Positions 8,031-16,111 of a stretch of DNA of 47,980 nt are shown here, piece after piece (the first letter of the stretch is position 1; each line of letters begins with the position of its first letter). The position numbers and the translations under genes are program-made. The stretch comes from Verrucomicrobiales bacterium (GTDB lineage Bacteria; Verrucomicrobiota; Verrucomicrobiia; Verrucomicrobiales; DEV007): contig JARGOZ010000035.1 of the NCBI GenBank assembly GCA_029213025.1, positions 1 through 47,980 on the forward strand, given 5' to 3'. The notes beneath the pieces were generated by a model. That model had not been told where the DNA came from. It did no database searches and saw only the letters and a list, made by a program, of their open reading frames with translations.

Positions 8031-8972
8031 TTACAGAGATGGGAACATGGGAAGAATAATGCCGAACGCGGATTTACCCGCCATTTGCTCATAGGTTGAA
8101 CGGGCTGCGGTTGACGGGTCGACCTTCGTCCAGTTCAGTTTTTTGTAGGGATTAATGGTAGGATCAGGCAACCACATGTAGTAAAACGGAGAGTAGGGAG
8201 CGATCTGAAATTTCTGGATATCAGCCGATTCCCCGGCCAGCTTTCTGCTCTCATTTTCGAAAACTACGAACTGGGGATGAAAACTGTCACCGTCTCCCGG
8301 AGGGTAGAATACGTCGTAGTAATGGGTCAGATTGGTACCTATATAACGTCGCACAGATGCATAGATCCCTGCTGTGTTCGAGGGTGTGAGAAAGTCGATT
8401 TCATAGATCGCTATAACCTGAATTTTATCAACATCCGCAGCAGGCCCGAGAATAAAAATCGTGGTATTGGGTTTATCTACAGCGGGGACATTTCGAATCT
8501 CACTGGTAAAAACACCTTCAGAAGTGGGTTCCACTTCCTTTAAAAAAGCCCGAAAATCTTCAGGACTGTCAAGCTTGGGTCTTACCACGGTACCACCCGG
8601 GTAGGATAAAGTCTCCGGTCGAACAATATTCGGGATCGTTCGTGGTAGACAAAAAATGGCCGAAGCCCGCAACGCGTCCTCCGCCAGCTTGGCGCGGATT
8701 TCCTGGGCGAACATCAGTTTGCCGAAATTCGGGGCCACGTAGGTCCGGATCTTACTGCCGGCATCTCCATAGAAATTCTGATTGGTGTTCCCGCCAATAT
8801 CGATCTCAATAATACTGGTTGTTCTTTTTGCATTGGTCGAAATACTTTGCAGCGCAAGCGCACCTGCCCCCAGGCAAACCGAAGACAGTGCAACCGCTAC
8901 TAACATTTCAACAAACGTCCAGCCGGACGCCTGTTGAAAATGATGTGATTTTGTGTTTGTTGAGTATTTCAT
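8031..8972 (-). CDS. PilW/GspJ-like minor pseudopilin (313 aa)
   Basis: Prepilin-type protein with leader ending at G17, then WTFVEMLVAVALSSVCLGAGALAL; Trp replaces the usual Phe at +1, which prepilin peptidases tolerate, and Glu is at +5. The leader is His/Gln-rich rather than basic. The large head, about 270 residues, matches the size of PilW/GspJ-type subunits. It starts 9 bases after the PilP/GspC-like gene and ends 26 bases before the PilX-like gene. Two Cys lie in the processed part; C37 is within the membrane helix and C103 in the head, so no obvious disulfide pair exists. Confidence 0.82.
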   Translation of the reverse strand: MKYSTNTKSHHFQQASGWTFVEMLVAVALSSVCLGAGALALQSISTNAKRTTSIIEIDIGGNTNQNFYGDAGSKIRTYVAPNFGKLMFAQEIRAKLAEDALRASAIFCLPRTIPNIVRPETLSYPGGTVVRPKLDSPEDFRAFLKEVEPTSEGVFTSEIRNVPAVDKPNTTIFILGPAADVDKIQVIAIYEIDFLTPSNTAGIYASVRRYIGTNLTHYYDVFYPPGDGDSFHPQFVVFENESRKLAGESADIQKFQIAPYSPFYYMWLPDPTINPYKKLNWTKVDPSTAARSTYEQMAGKSAFGIILPMFPSL

Positions 8973-8981
8973 AAGTGGTTT

Positions 8982-9566
8982 CTATTCACCGGCATAGCCG
9001 GTAGTTTCTTCGACCCTGTTGGGTTTTAATATCCCCATCTCAAGTTGATCGACGCCGCCGACAGAGACCGCACCGGTTTGCCCCTGAAGAACATACCGGA
9101 CCACCGGTTTGACATCGTAGAAAATCGGCATCGTCTTTCCGGTCAATTCGCCGGATTCAACATCGAGCCATCCAAGAACAATCTTCTCAGGAGTAACGTC
9201 GGTTACCTTCAGATGCTGCGTTTGATTACGAATAAGCTGAGGCAGCACTTTGCCACGCTCGATCAGGATATCTCCAAGCAGCAGACGGAGACCGTTATAG
9301 CTACGGCTGGAACCGGTTACGGTCAGAGCCCCCAGTTTCTGTCTGATAGCCAACTCCTCGGTGTTCTGAACTTGATCCTTGTTGGCATCCTCTTCCGGAG
9401 CCCGTTTTGCATACGGGTTTCGTTCAGCCGGTTTCAATGTGAGAAACCGCTTTTCCGCAGGTCTCATCTCAATGGAACGTTTCCCCACGAGATCGTGTGT
9501 GTTATCCGCGCCGGCTAAAGGAGCAACCAAAGTCACGGCGAGTAATGTAAATAGAGTCTTTTTCAT
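8982..9566 (-). CDS. Periplasmic PilP/GspC-like linker protein (194 aa)
   Basis: Exported protein with a clear signal peptide (MKKTLFTLLAVTLVAPLAGA, cut near residue 20) and a charged linker followed by a small C-terminal beta domain, about residues 85-190, containing the string GLRLLLGDILIERGKVLPQL. Its place, directly after PilM-, PilN- and PilO-like genes, is where PilP sits in type IV pilus operons, and the small beta domain is what PilP and GspC use to touch the secretin. No lipobox cysteine is present, so unlike classical PilP it does not appear to be a lipoprotein. The call is by position and layout, not by sequence match. Confidence 0.55.
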   Translation of the reverse strand: MKKTLFTLLAVTLVAPLAGADNTHDLVGKRSIEMRPAEKRFLTLKPAERNPYAKRAPEEDANKDQVQNTEELAIRQKLGALTVTGSSRSYNGLRLLLGDILIERGKVLPQLIRNQTQHLKVTDVTPEKIVLGWLDVESGELTGKTMPIFYDVKPVVRYVLQGQTGAVSVGGVDQLEMGILKPNRVEETTGYAGE

Positions 9567-9588
9567 GTGATTTGTTCGTGTTGTCTGC

Positions 9589-10140
9589 CTAATTTGAGGA
9601 AAGGGCGCTTTTCAAAACCGGCACCTGAACCGTCAACTCCATATGGATGTTATTGCCCCGTGTGCCCCGTTCGATCTTGCACTGCTTGATTCGGCAACTC
9701 GGTATGCTTTCTTCAAGTTTGCCCAGCCAGTTCAAAGTTTTCGAGTAATCATCCTCGACAACCAGGTTCGCTACCAAAGCGTGTGAAATCAGGTCGCCTT
9801 TATCGATCTCCTGGTAGTTAAATCTTTGTGACAGGAGAAATACATCCCCTTCTCTTACGATATCAGTGATTCTTTGTTCACCCGCCCGGGAGCTTCTGAA
9901 AGATTCGAAATGAGGAATCCATTCCGTATAGATTTTTCTCAATTCAGCCGTCTTGGCATCGAGCGTCTTCAGTTTGATTTCAGCAATCTTTCTCTGCTGT
10001 TCAGCCTGCTCCGCTTCTGATTTCGTTGTATTCGCAGCATCTCTGGCCGCGACCGCTTTGGCACGCAATTTATGTACTCCAAATCCCATTAACCCGACGA
10101 TCAGAAGGATTAGGATTGAAGCTGCTTTGTGATTGTTCAT
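9589..10140 (-). CDS. PilO/GspM-like assembly protein (183 aa)
   Basis: Bitopic inner-membrane protein: short N-terminal tail, one transmembrane segment at about 6-24, a strongly charged coiled coil at about 25-72 (Ala/Glu/Lys/Gln-rich), then a small periplasmic alpha/beta domain. This is the architecture of PilO and GspM. It lies 22 bases downstream of the PilN-like gene and 22 bases upstream of the PilP-like gene, so they should form one alignment complex. The membrane segment and coiled coil are visible; the PilO name rests on order and architecture. Confidence 0.65.
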   Translation of the reverse strand: MNNHKAASILILLIVGLMGFGVHKLRAKAVAARDAANTTKSEAEQAEQQRKIAEIKLKTLDAKTAELRKIYTEWIPHFESFRSSRAGEQRITDIVREGDVFLLSQRFNYQEIDKGDLISHALVANLVVEDDYSKTLNWLGKLEESIPSCRIKQCKIERGTRGNNIHMELTVQVPVLKSALSSN

Positions 10141-10162
10141 GTTGTATTTCCGGGTATAAAAA

Positions 10163-10714
10163 TTATTTTCTGTCCGAGTAAATCAGGGTTGCCTGAAAGT
10201 CGGTTGTGTTAGCACCTTTGACCTGCTGCGCCGAGTAGGTTTGGTAGTTAAGCGCGTTGATAGAAGCGAGCGTCGATTCGATTTGGTCCGTTCCCCCGCC
10301 GTTGATCTTCAGATTCATAAACGTGTGCGCCGGAATCTCCGGGTTACGGTTAAAGTCCAGTTCGGCAATCGTTGAATTAGGCCCCATACTTCTTCCGATC
10401 GCTGTAGTTACAGGTTGGAGAGGTCGGGCGCCTTCGAGCCAGGCAGCCAGTCCTTCCGCTTTTTGTGTAATCGAGAGAATCTCTTTGTGAGAAGTTGTGA
10501 ACTTGCCCTCCGCCGTTTTTGACTGACTCAGCTGATGTTCCCAGGTAATCTTCTTTACTTTGTATTCCCGAATGCTCAGGTAGAAATAAAGACTTAAGAC
10601 AAGTGACAAAGCGACTCCGACGTAAAACGCGATGGGAATCAATTTGTAGGCTGCCGGCAAACCGCCGGACACACCCTGCCGCTGGGTTTTCAGGTCATGT
10701 ATAATATTTTCCAT
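10163..10714 (-). CDS. PilN/GspL-C-like assembly protein (183 aa)
   Basis: Bitopic inner-membrane protein with a cytoplasmic tail of about 23 residues, one transmembrane segment near 24-48, a helical stretch and a compact periplasmic domain of ferredoxin-like size. PilN has this plan and binds PilM through its cytoplasmic tail. The gene follows the PilM-like gene by 38 bases and precedes the PilO-like gene by 22. The PilN tail motif (INLLP) is not present, so the family assignment is by architecture and synteny only. Confidence 0.62.
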   Translation of the reverse strand: MENIIHDLKTQRQGVSGGLPAAYKLIPIAFYVGVALSLVLSLYFYLSIREYKVKKITWEHQLSQSKTAEGKFTTSHKEILSITQKAEGLAAWLEGARPLQPVTTAIGRSMGPNSTIAELDFNRNPEIPAHTFMNLKINGGGTDQIESTLASINALNYQTYSAQQVKGANTTDFQATLIYSDRK

Positions 10715-10752
10715 TTGTGATATGAGGTATTGTATATATTGCGTTTTCCGAC

Positions 10753-11619
10753 CTAGCCGTTTGCCAGAATATTCCAGAGTTGGTTATCCTCTGTCACATC
10801 CGAGACATTCATCGTCGAAAGCTTGGGAAGATACTGGGCCGCGAAATCATTCTTTTTATCCTCTCCCATGAAAAGAATCCGGGTTTTGGCGTCGGCCTTA
10901 TCGATAAAAGGCTTCAGCACGGTGGCGATCGCATTCTCGTCGGAAACGGAAATACCGCTTCGGCAACGAAGATCCTGCCACTGGCCGGATCTCTGGCGCA
11001 GGACGCTGAGCGCTCCGTTATTCCAGGTGATCACGATGAGATCCTGCTGTTTCAAATTGGGATCGGCGGCAAGTCGGTTTAACAGGTTGGCCGTCATAGC
11101 GAACAGACCACTGCAGACCCGGGCCGCTCTCAGGTTATTCGCACGGAGAGTTTCCTCGGTAGCTTTGATCATCGATTCGTCAGCAGACAACAGAAGGCTG
11201 GCACTCGACTCCGGACTGTGATGGAGAGCATAGCGCTTTGTCCTGTCATACTTCGATCCGAGGATCGATTTGGGATTGGCGACGATTTCGTCTTCCCAGC
11301 CCTTTTTTCTCGAAAGGTTATGCTCCAGAGTAAAGATGAAGCGATTGTTCAGGGAAATACCGATCCAGCCGTCTTCGGTATTGGCGTGCCATGCACTCCC
11401 CATATCACCTGCTACTTCAGGAAACTCCCCTGGAGCAGAGCCTACATCGACCACTTCGTTCTTTTTATCGAGATAGGCCCAGGAACACTCTCCGCGGCTG
11501 ATATTTACGATCACCGATTTTCTTTTCGGAAAACGCTGCGCCCAGTTAAATTTCGGGTTGTCTGCCTCGGGCCGAAAAGCAGCGAACGTGAGTACTTCTT
11601 TAATGTCTTTAAACTCCAT
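10753..11619 (-). CDS. PilM-like actin-fold assembly protein (288 aa)
   Basis: Soluble protein with no signal peptide or membrane segment, placed between a PilT-like ATPase gene (6 bases) and a PilN-like gene, where PilM/GspL cytoplasmic domains are expected. It contains strands such as SVIVNISRGECSWAYLD and QDLIVITWNNGALSVLRQ, which could be the two phosphate loops of an actin-like fold, but the classic PilM motifs are not clear. At 288 residues it is shorter than typical PilM (about 350). The role, linking the ATPase to the inner-membrane assembly complex, is inferred. Confidence 0.55.
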   Translation of the reverse strand: MEFKDIKEVLTFAAFRPEADNPKFNWAQRFPKRKSVIVNISRGECSWAYLDKKNEVVDVGSAPGEFPEVAGDMGSAWHANTEDGWIGISLNNRFIFTLEHNLSRKKGWEDEIVANPKSILGSKYDRTKRYALHHSPESSASLLLSADESMIKATEETLRANNLRAARVCSGLFAMTANLLNRLAADPNLKQQDLIVITWNNGALSVLRQRSGQWQDLRCRSGISVSDENAIATVLKPFIDKADAKTRILFMGEDKKNDFAAQYLPKLSTMNVSDVTEDNQLWNILANG

Positions 11620-11625
11620 GGTTAT

Positions 11626-12699
11626 TTAGTGGGTAACGGTTTCTGTTTCCTGTCCGATGATGGATTCTTTGTGTAGATATTCGGCAACTTCGTATTCTGT
11701 GTAGCCGGTGGGTTTCGCCACACTGTTACGCCAACCTTCCAATTCGCGGTGGGCGAGCGAGTGCTCGAAATTCTGCATGCCTTTGGTCTGACCGGTCTCC
11801 AGTTCATGATCGAGGCGCTTAAAGTCACCCCGGCGGATCATTCCGGTTACGGAGTCATAAGGAAAAAGAATTTCGTGAACCGGGAAACGGCGATCCCGGT
11901 CATTGTCATACAGAAGCTGCTGACAAAGAATCATCCGCATAGCATCTGCAAAAGACAGCATGGCGTTCTCCAGTCTTTCACTGGGAACCAGTTTCAAAAA
12001 TCGCTGCACAGTCTGAGCCGCGGAAGAGGTGTGCATCGTGGCAATCACTACGTGCCCGGTTTCAGATGCCTGCAACGCAATCTCTGCTGTCTCCCCGTCA
12101 CGAATCTCACCAATCATGATCACATCCGGAGCCTGACGAAGCGATGCCCTCAACGACTGGGCGAAATCCATTTCATCGGTTCCCATCTCACGCTGGGTAA
12201 TGAGTGAGGCCACATCCGTAGGTAGTACATATTCGATCGGATCCTCGAATGTGATCACATGCTCGCGTCGGCGGCGGGCCCGAGCGGTAATCATGGAAGC
12301 AATCGTGGTCGATTTACCGGAACCGGTCGCACCACACACTAGAAATAATCCGTTTTTCGCTTCCAGATAAGCTTTCATCGCCTGGGGCGGCAGGGAAATT
12401 TGTTCGGGCGTGGGGATCTGGTTAGGCAGGAGACGCATAACCCACCTCATCCGCCCGCGGGTTACCAGCTCATTGACACGGAATCGCAGCGGTCCAATCT
12501 GAATCGCGTAGTCTTTACAACCGGGAATCACATTGAGCGGAGTCGCCGGCTGATAGATAAATGAATCTACCATGAGGTCTCCGTTTTTCCGGAATACCAG
12601 CTGCTCGTATGGCGTGATATAAAAGTCACTTATATTATGCGTCTGGGCGAGATGCATAATCCGATTCCCCAGCGGGCTCTTTTCGTCAATTGCTTGCAT
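11626..12699 (-). CDS. pilT: PilT-family motor ATPase
   Basis: Cytoplasmic ATPase of the PilT class. The 357 residues show Walker A GATGSGKST at about 123-131, Asp box TFEDPIEYV at 150-158, Walker B DVIMIGEIRD at 192-201 and His box TMHTSS at 221-226. The N-terminal PAS-like domain is short, and the zinc cysteines of GspE are absent. In type IV pili PilT drives retraction; classical type II secretion systems have none, so this gene argues for a pilus-like machine. It is the first gene of the minus-strand cluster, divergent from the secretin gene. The tail lacks a clear AIRNLIREGK-type motif, so retraction competence is not certain. Confidence 0.9.
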   Translation of the reverse strand: MQAIDEKSPLGNRIMHLAQTHNISDFYITPYEQLVFRKNGDLMVDSFIYQPATPLNVIPGCKDYAIQIGPLRFRVNELVTRGRMRWVMRLLPNQIPTPEQISLPPQAMKAYLEAKNGLFLVCGATGSGKSTTIASMITARARRRREHVITFEDPIEYVLPTDVASLITQREMGTDEMDFAQSLRASLRQAPDVIMIGEIRDGETAEIALQASETGHVVIATMHTSSAAQTVQRFLKLVPSERLENAMLSFADAMRMILCQQLLYDNDRDRRFPVHEILFPYDSVTGMIRRGDFKRLDHELETGQTKGMQNFEHSLAHRELEGWRNSVAKPTGYTEYEVAEYLHKESIIGQETETVTH

Positions 12700-12863
12700 G
12701 TGTCGTGTGAGGATAAATTTATAAATAATTTATATATTCAGTAAAATTACCATAACTTCAGGAATGTATCAACCGCTTGTTTTCTAATTTTTATAAAATA
12801 TTTTGTTGATATTTAAGTTTTCTAAAATAAATTGGCCGGGTAATAGTCAATTATTATAAAATT
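12700..12863. promoter_or_regulatory. Divergent AT-rich promoter region (pilT-like / secretin)
   Basis: This 164-base gap between two divergently read genes is very AT-rich and must hold the start signals for the long minus-strand cluster and for the secretin gene. Several TATAAA- and TAAAAT-like strings are present on both strands, but no pair with good -35 spacing could be chosen. Neither gene start has a Shine-Dalgarno motif. Confidence 0.4.
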
Positions 12864-14963
12864 ATGAAAACAAAACTTCTTGTTTACTCAATCCTGATCG
12901 CCTCCGTTTCCGGCGTATCGCTGAAGGCACAAGTGCCTTATTCCAGCAATGTGACCTATGAAATGGCGGCATCCCCACTCCGTTCAGCGCCTGCCCGGCA
13001 ATACAACTTTTCCAAGGCAGTGATGAGCGATGTTATGCGGTTAATGGCGGAAGATGCCGGCATTAGCTTTTTCGGGCTTCCTGATGGAGGCGATGGATCG
13101 GAAAGAATGGTTACATTTACCATCAACGCCGCTCCTTTCACAGCACTGGAGACTCTTGCCAAAGCAAACGGTGTCTCTCTGATTCATGAAAACGGTATTT
13201 GGTATCTTCGCCCGGCGAATGACAGCGAATTAATCGGCCGGATTTATGAAATCAACTACAACGCACAGGAACTGGTCCGGAAAAACGGACAGGGCTCCAG
13301 TACGGGTGGTTCCAGCAGCGGCGACAGCGGAAGCAGTTCCGGAGGTATTAACCTGCAGGGGGCTCCCGACTTTTTCGAAGTGGAACCGAGCCGTCTACTT
13401 GAGGATATTAAGGGAATTTTGGATATCCAAACCACAGGAGCCTACGCAAATATCGCTCCCACAACCTCAGTTGATACAATCGGTCAACTTTCTCTCAGAG
13501 GTCTCCAAACTCAGCCCGGTATCGTTGCCTCGGCGCCGGCCTCAGCATCCGATAGTGGTGATTCGCAGGCAAAGGTCATTTGGAACAGTGATTCAAACAC
13601 CCTCTATGTCGTCGCGTCCCGCCAACAGCACCAGTGGATCGAAGCCTACCTGTCCTCTGCTGACCAGGAGCAGACAATGATCGCTGTGGAAATCAAGTTT
13701 ATTGAAACCAACAAAAATCCAACCTGTGATTCAGGAATCGACTGGTCGGGCTCTTTAGGAGACAACTCCATTGGCGCATCGCTTTCCGATGCCACCGGCG
13801 GCATCGATCTGAATAACATCGGAACATACAGTCTTCCCACAGCTGTGCTTAGCTACTCTGATCTGAATGTTCGCTTGAGATCTATCTACAGCGACAGTAG
13901 AACAAAGTCTGTTTCCTACCCGAGGATGGTGACATTGGACAACCGCGAAGTATCATTTCGCAGTGTAGTTAACCAGCCTGTGTTAGCATCATCAGCCAGT
14001 GCCAGCCTTGGAGCCGGTGCCACTCAGACGTCGTCTGTTGAGTATATTCCGGTGGGAACAGTAATCAACCTGCTCCCCAAAACAATGAACGACGGCAAAA
14101 TTCTGCTGAATGTCTCAGTAACAGTTTCGGAGATCGTCGGAACAGAAGTGATTAACGGAAACCCGTTCCCCATCGCCTCTTCCAGAGTTTACACAGCTCC
14201 TTTGACAGTTAAGAGCGGCTACACCGTCGCCATTAGCGGATTGGATGCAGCGAAGACTTCGCACATTGAATCCGGAGTGCCTATTCTGGGTAAACTCCCG
14301 GTTGTCGGAAATGCTTTCAAGTTCAGACAGAAAAGCAGAGAGCGCCAGCACCTCATGATGCTGATCACCCCCGTGATCATTAACAAGTGCGGTGTGACCA
14401 AAAAGCCGATCACCAAAGATCCATGGTGCAGTCCCTGTGCCGAGGCCTACCCTGCCAAAGGTGTTTTGACTGAGGGAATTCCTCAGAAAGTTAAACACCC
14501 TGGAGCTGCCAACAACCCGGCACGTTCCCGCAAGTCCAATCTGAACTTCGGAACAAAGCGGGCCACTGTTAAAGAAACCGCTTATGCCAGTGCCATTCCG
14601 GTAAACACTGTCCCTACCTTTGCCAATACCAACCGCACCCCGGTTACCCCCCCTGTAGCGACGCCCTCGCCTCAGAGAGTATCCGAGCCGGTCAGAGTGA
14701 AACCTCCGGCGCAGCCTGAAGGACCCGATCCGGAGATTGTAAAAATCAACGAGCGGATCAACAACCTGCGGGCCGATCTGGAAAAGACTCCGGCCTCCGA
14801 TAAGGATAAAATTAATCAAGTGGTAGATGAGTCCAAAACTCTTCTCTCCCAGATCGAAGCCATGCGCGGATCTGACTCCAGCTCAATGACCGGCGAGCTC
14901 GGCGACACCTGGTGGAGCGTAATTAAGCTCAAAACAGATGCCGTCAAAATGAGCCGGGAATAA
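12864..14963 (+). CDS. gspD: Secretin (GspD/PilQ family) with a long C-terminal extension
   Basis: Outer-membrane gated channel of the machine encoded on the opposite strand. Signal peptide at 1-22, an N0/STN-like domain at about 45-118, a Gly/Ser-rich linker at 143-162, an N1-like domain at about 165-265, and the secretin core at about 275-505 with the closing signature VPILGKLPVVGNAFKF at 472-487. After the core there is an unusual 190-residue tail: two Cys in WCSPC (521-525), a Pro-rich stretch near 590-620 and a coiled-coil segment at 623-668. Classical secretins end soon after the core or carry a short S-domain for a pilotin. The tail may bind peptidoglycan or a pilotin; that is inference. 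Only one N1-like repeat is visible. Confidence 0.93.
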   Translation: MKTKLLVYSILIASVSGVSLKAQVPYSSNVTYEMAASPLRSAPARQYNFSKAVMSDVMRLMAEDAGISFFGLPDGGDGSERMVTFTINAAPFTALETLAKANGVSLIHENGIWYLRPANDSELIGRIYEINYNAQELVRKNGQGSSTGGSSSGDSGSSSGGINLQGAPDFFEVEPSRLLEDIKGILDIQTTGAYANIAPTTSVDTIGQLSLRGLQTQPGIVASAPASASDSGDSQAKVIWNSDSNTLYVVASRQQHQWIEAYLSSADQEQTMIAVEIKFIETNKNPTCDSGIDWSGSLGDNSIGASLSDATGGIDLNNIGTYSLPTAVLSYSDLNVRLRSIYSDSRTKSVSYPRMVTLDNREVSFRSVVNQPVLASSASASLGAGATQTSSVEYIPVGTVINLLPKTMNDGKILLNVSVTVSEIVGTEVINGNPFPIASSRVYTAPLTVKSGYTVAISGLDAAKTSHIESGVPILGKLPVVGNAFKFRQKSRERQHLMMLITPVIINKCGVTKKPITKDPWCSPCAEAYPAKGVLTEGIPQKVKHPGAANNPARSRKSNLNFGTKRATVKETAYASAIPVNTVPTFANTNRTPVTPPVATPSPQRVSEPVRVKPPAQPEGPDPEIVKINERINNLRADLEKTPASDKDKINQVVDESKTLLSQIEAMRGSDSSSMTGELGDTWWSVIKLKTDAVKMSRE

Positions 14964-14994
14964 CCGAAACATACATCAAATCCCCAACAACCCC

Positions 14995-15034
14995 GTTTCT
15001 CTCCAAATAAATTTTTCTCCGGCTTTAGAGAAAC
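14995..15034 (+). other. Inverted repeat after the secretin gene
   Basis: GTTTCTCT at 14995-15002 and AGAGAAAC at 15027-15034 are a perfect 8-bp inverted repeat with a 24-base AT-rich loop, starting 32 bases past the secretin stop. It has no T-run and may act together with the next hairpin in transcript ending. Confidence 0.4.
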
Positions 15035-15042
15035 AAGAAGTA

Positions 15043-15070
15043 GCTGTCCTGCCATACGTGGCGGGGCAGC
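15043..15070 (+). terminator. GC-rich hairpin after the secretin gene
   Basis: GCTGTCCTGCC (15043-15053) pairs with GGCGGGGCAGC (15060-15070) through 11 pairs, two of them G-U, around the loop ATACGT. Only a weak T-rich stretch follows (ATTTCTG), so it is a possible terminator rather than a clear one. Confidence 0.45.
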
Positions 15071-15090
15071 ATTTCTGCGTACCGGGAGAA

Positions 15091-15135
15091 CGGATTGTAC
15101 CCTGTCAGGTCCGCGATTGTACCCTGTTCAGTCCG
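15091..15135 (-). repeat. 22-bp-period intergenic repeat, cluster B (2 units, inverted)
   Basis: On the plus strand TGTACCCTGTC at 15096-15106 and TGTACCCTGTT at 15118-15128, spaced 22 bp. This is the only cluster in opposite orientation and the only one with a changed base in the 11-base core. It lies between the converging 3' ends of the secretin and LRR-like genes. Confidence 0.88.
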
Positions 15136-15168
15136 CCTACCGGATATTTTTTTATATAGTGGATCCTT

Positions 15169-15999
15169 TCAATTTTTCAGGCTCTGTTTCGGAGGTGCTT
15201 TCGATCCCGCTTCGGCAACGACTACCTCCAGTCCGGGCCGGATCTCTTTCAGCGACGCCACAGCGGCAGAATCCAGATCGGTTCTCCGGGCATCCAGAAG
15301 CAGGCTTTGCAGAGACTCGATTTCTGCGATCGCTTTCATATGTTCCGCAGTGAGGGTGGATGTGCTTTCTATAGTCAGAATTTTTAGCGGCAGCTTCTTC
15401 AACTCACGCAAGCCCTGCGGGGAAATCGAAGTTTCACTACCTCGCGGCGCAGCAAAATCCAGCTTCAGATCCTGTAGTTTCGGAAATTCCCGGGCAATGT
15501 GAGCGAGGTGAGAATCATCCGGAGTCAAAGGCGAATGATATAGATTGAGCTTTTGCAAATTCGGTAGCCCGCGAAGGGTCAACACCGCATCCCGCTGCTT
15601 TCGGATTTCATCTTTGTTTAGATTTCGAATCCCCATACATCCCCCGACGGTGAGACCTTCGATCGGCAGATCACAAAACGGGCTCAGCGAACTGAATTCT
15701 TTACCATGCCAGATGGTGAGTTGTTTGAGATTCTTCAAGTCGCGGAGAAAACCCCAGCCCCCGTCACCTGCCGGTGGACCATTTGTTGCGAGCTGCTGCA
15801 GGTGAGTAAGTTTGCCCAGTTTTTGAAATTCCGGAACCGTCATCGGTGGTTTTCCACTTAGCTGGATTTTGATGATTCGGCCTTCTGAGTCTTTTGTCAT
15901 TCGGGCCCCGGATTTTTCGAAAAATTCCCGCTCCCCTTCGGCGGCTACCGGAACAACAAAAAGAAAACTGATACCGAGTATTTTCAGGAATGAACTCAT
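15169..15999 (-). CDS. Exported leucine-rich-repeat-like protein
   Basis: Protein of 276 residues with a signal peptide (MSSFLKILGISFLFVVPVAA). The mature part shows irregular LxxLxxL-type runs such as LTHLQQLA, LKNLKQLTI, LPNLQKLNLYHSPL, FPKLQDLKLDF, LPLKILTI and IESLQSLLLDA, which look like diverged leucine-rich repeats of the kind common in Planctomycetes and Verrucomicrobia. The frame is open to 16011, but the start at 15999 gives a better signal peptide. It diverges from the sulfatase gene at 16112, so it may share its control region. A binding role outside the cytoplasm is plausible; nothing more specific can be said. Confidence 0.65.
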   Translation of the reverse strand: MSSFLKILGISFLFVVPVAAEGEREFFEKSGARMTKDSEGRIIKIQLSGKPPMTVPEFQKLGKLTHLQQLATNGPPAGDGGWGFLRDLKNLKQLTIWHGKEFSSLSPFCDLPIEGLTVGGCMGIRNLNKDEIRKQRDAVLTLRGLPNLQKLNLYHSPLTPDDSHLAHIAREFPKLQDLKLDFAAPRGSETSISPQGLRELKKLPLKILTIESTSTLTAEHMKAIAEIESLQSLLLDARRTDLDSAAVASLKEIRPGLEVVVAEAGSKAPPKQSLKN

Positions 16000-16111
16000 A
16001 GCCACCAGCATCCGTCAGGCCGGAAGATCAGCCAATCGCGCGAATGAGGATTTTTCAGCCTCCCCGGCTACCGGGGAGTTGCATTCTTCAAAAATTCCCG
16101 AATTCTTTGCC

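Noticed and set aside
14115..14819. Minus-strand open frame of 234 codons opposite the secretin gene
   Set aside because: Overlaps the secretin core and shows only low-complexity Arg/Gly-rich sequence.
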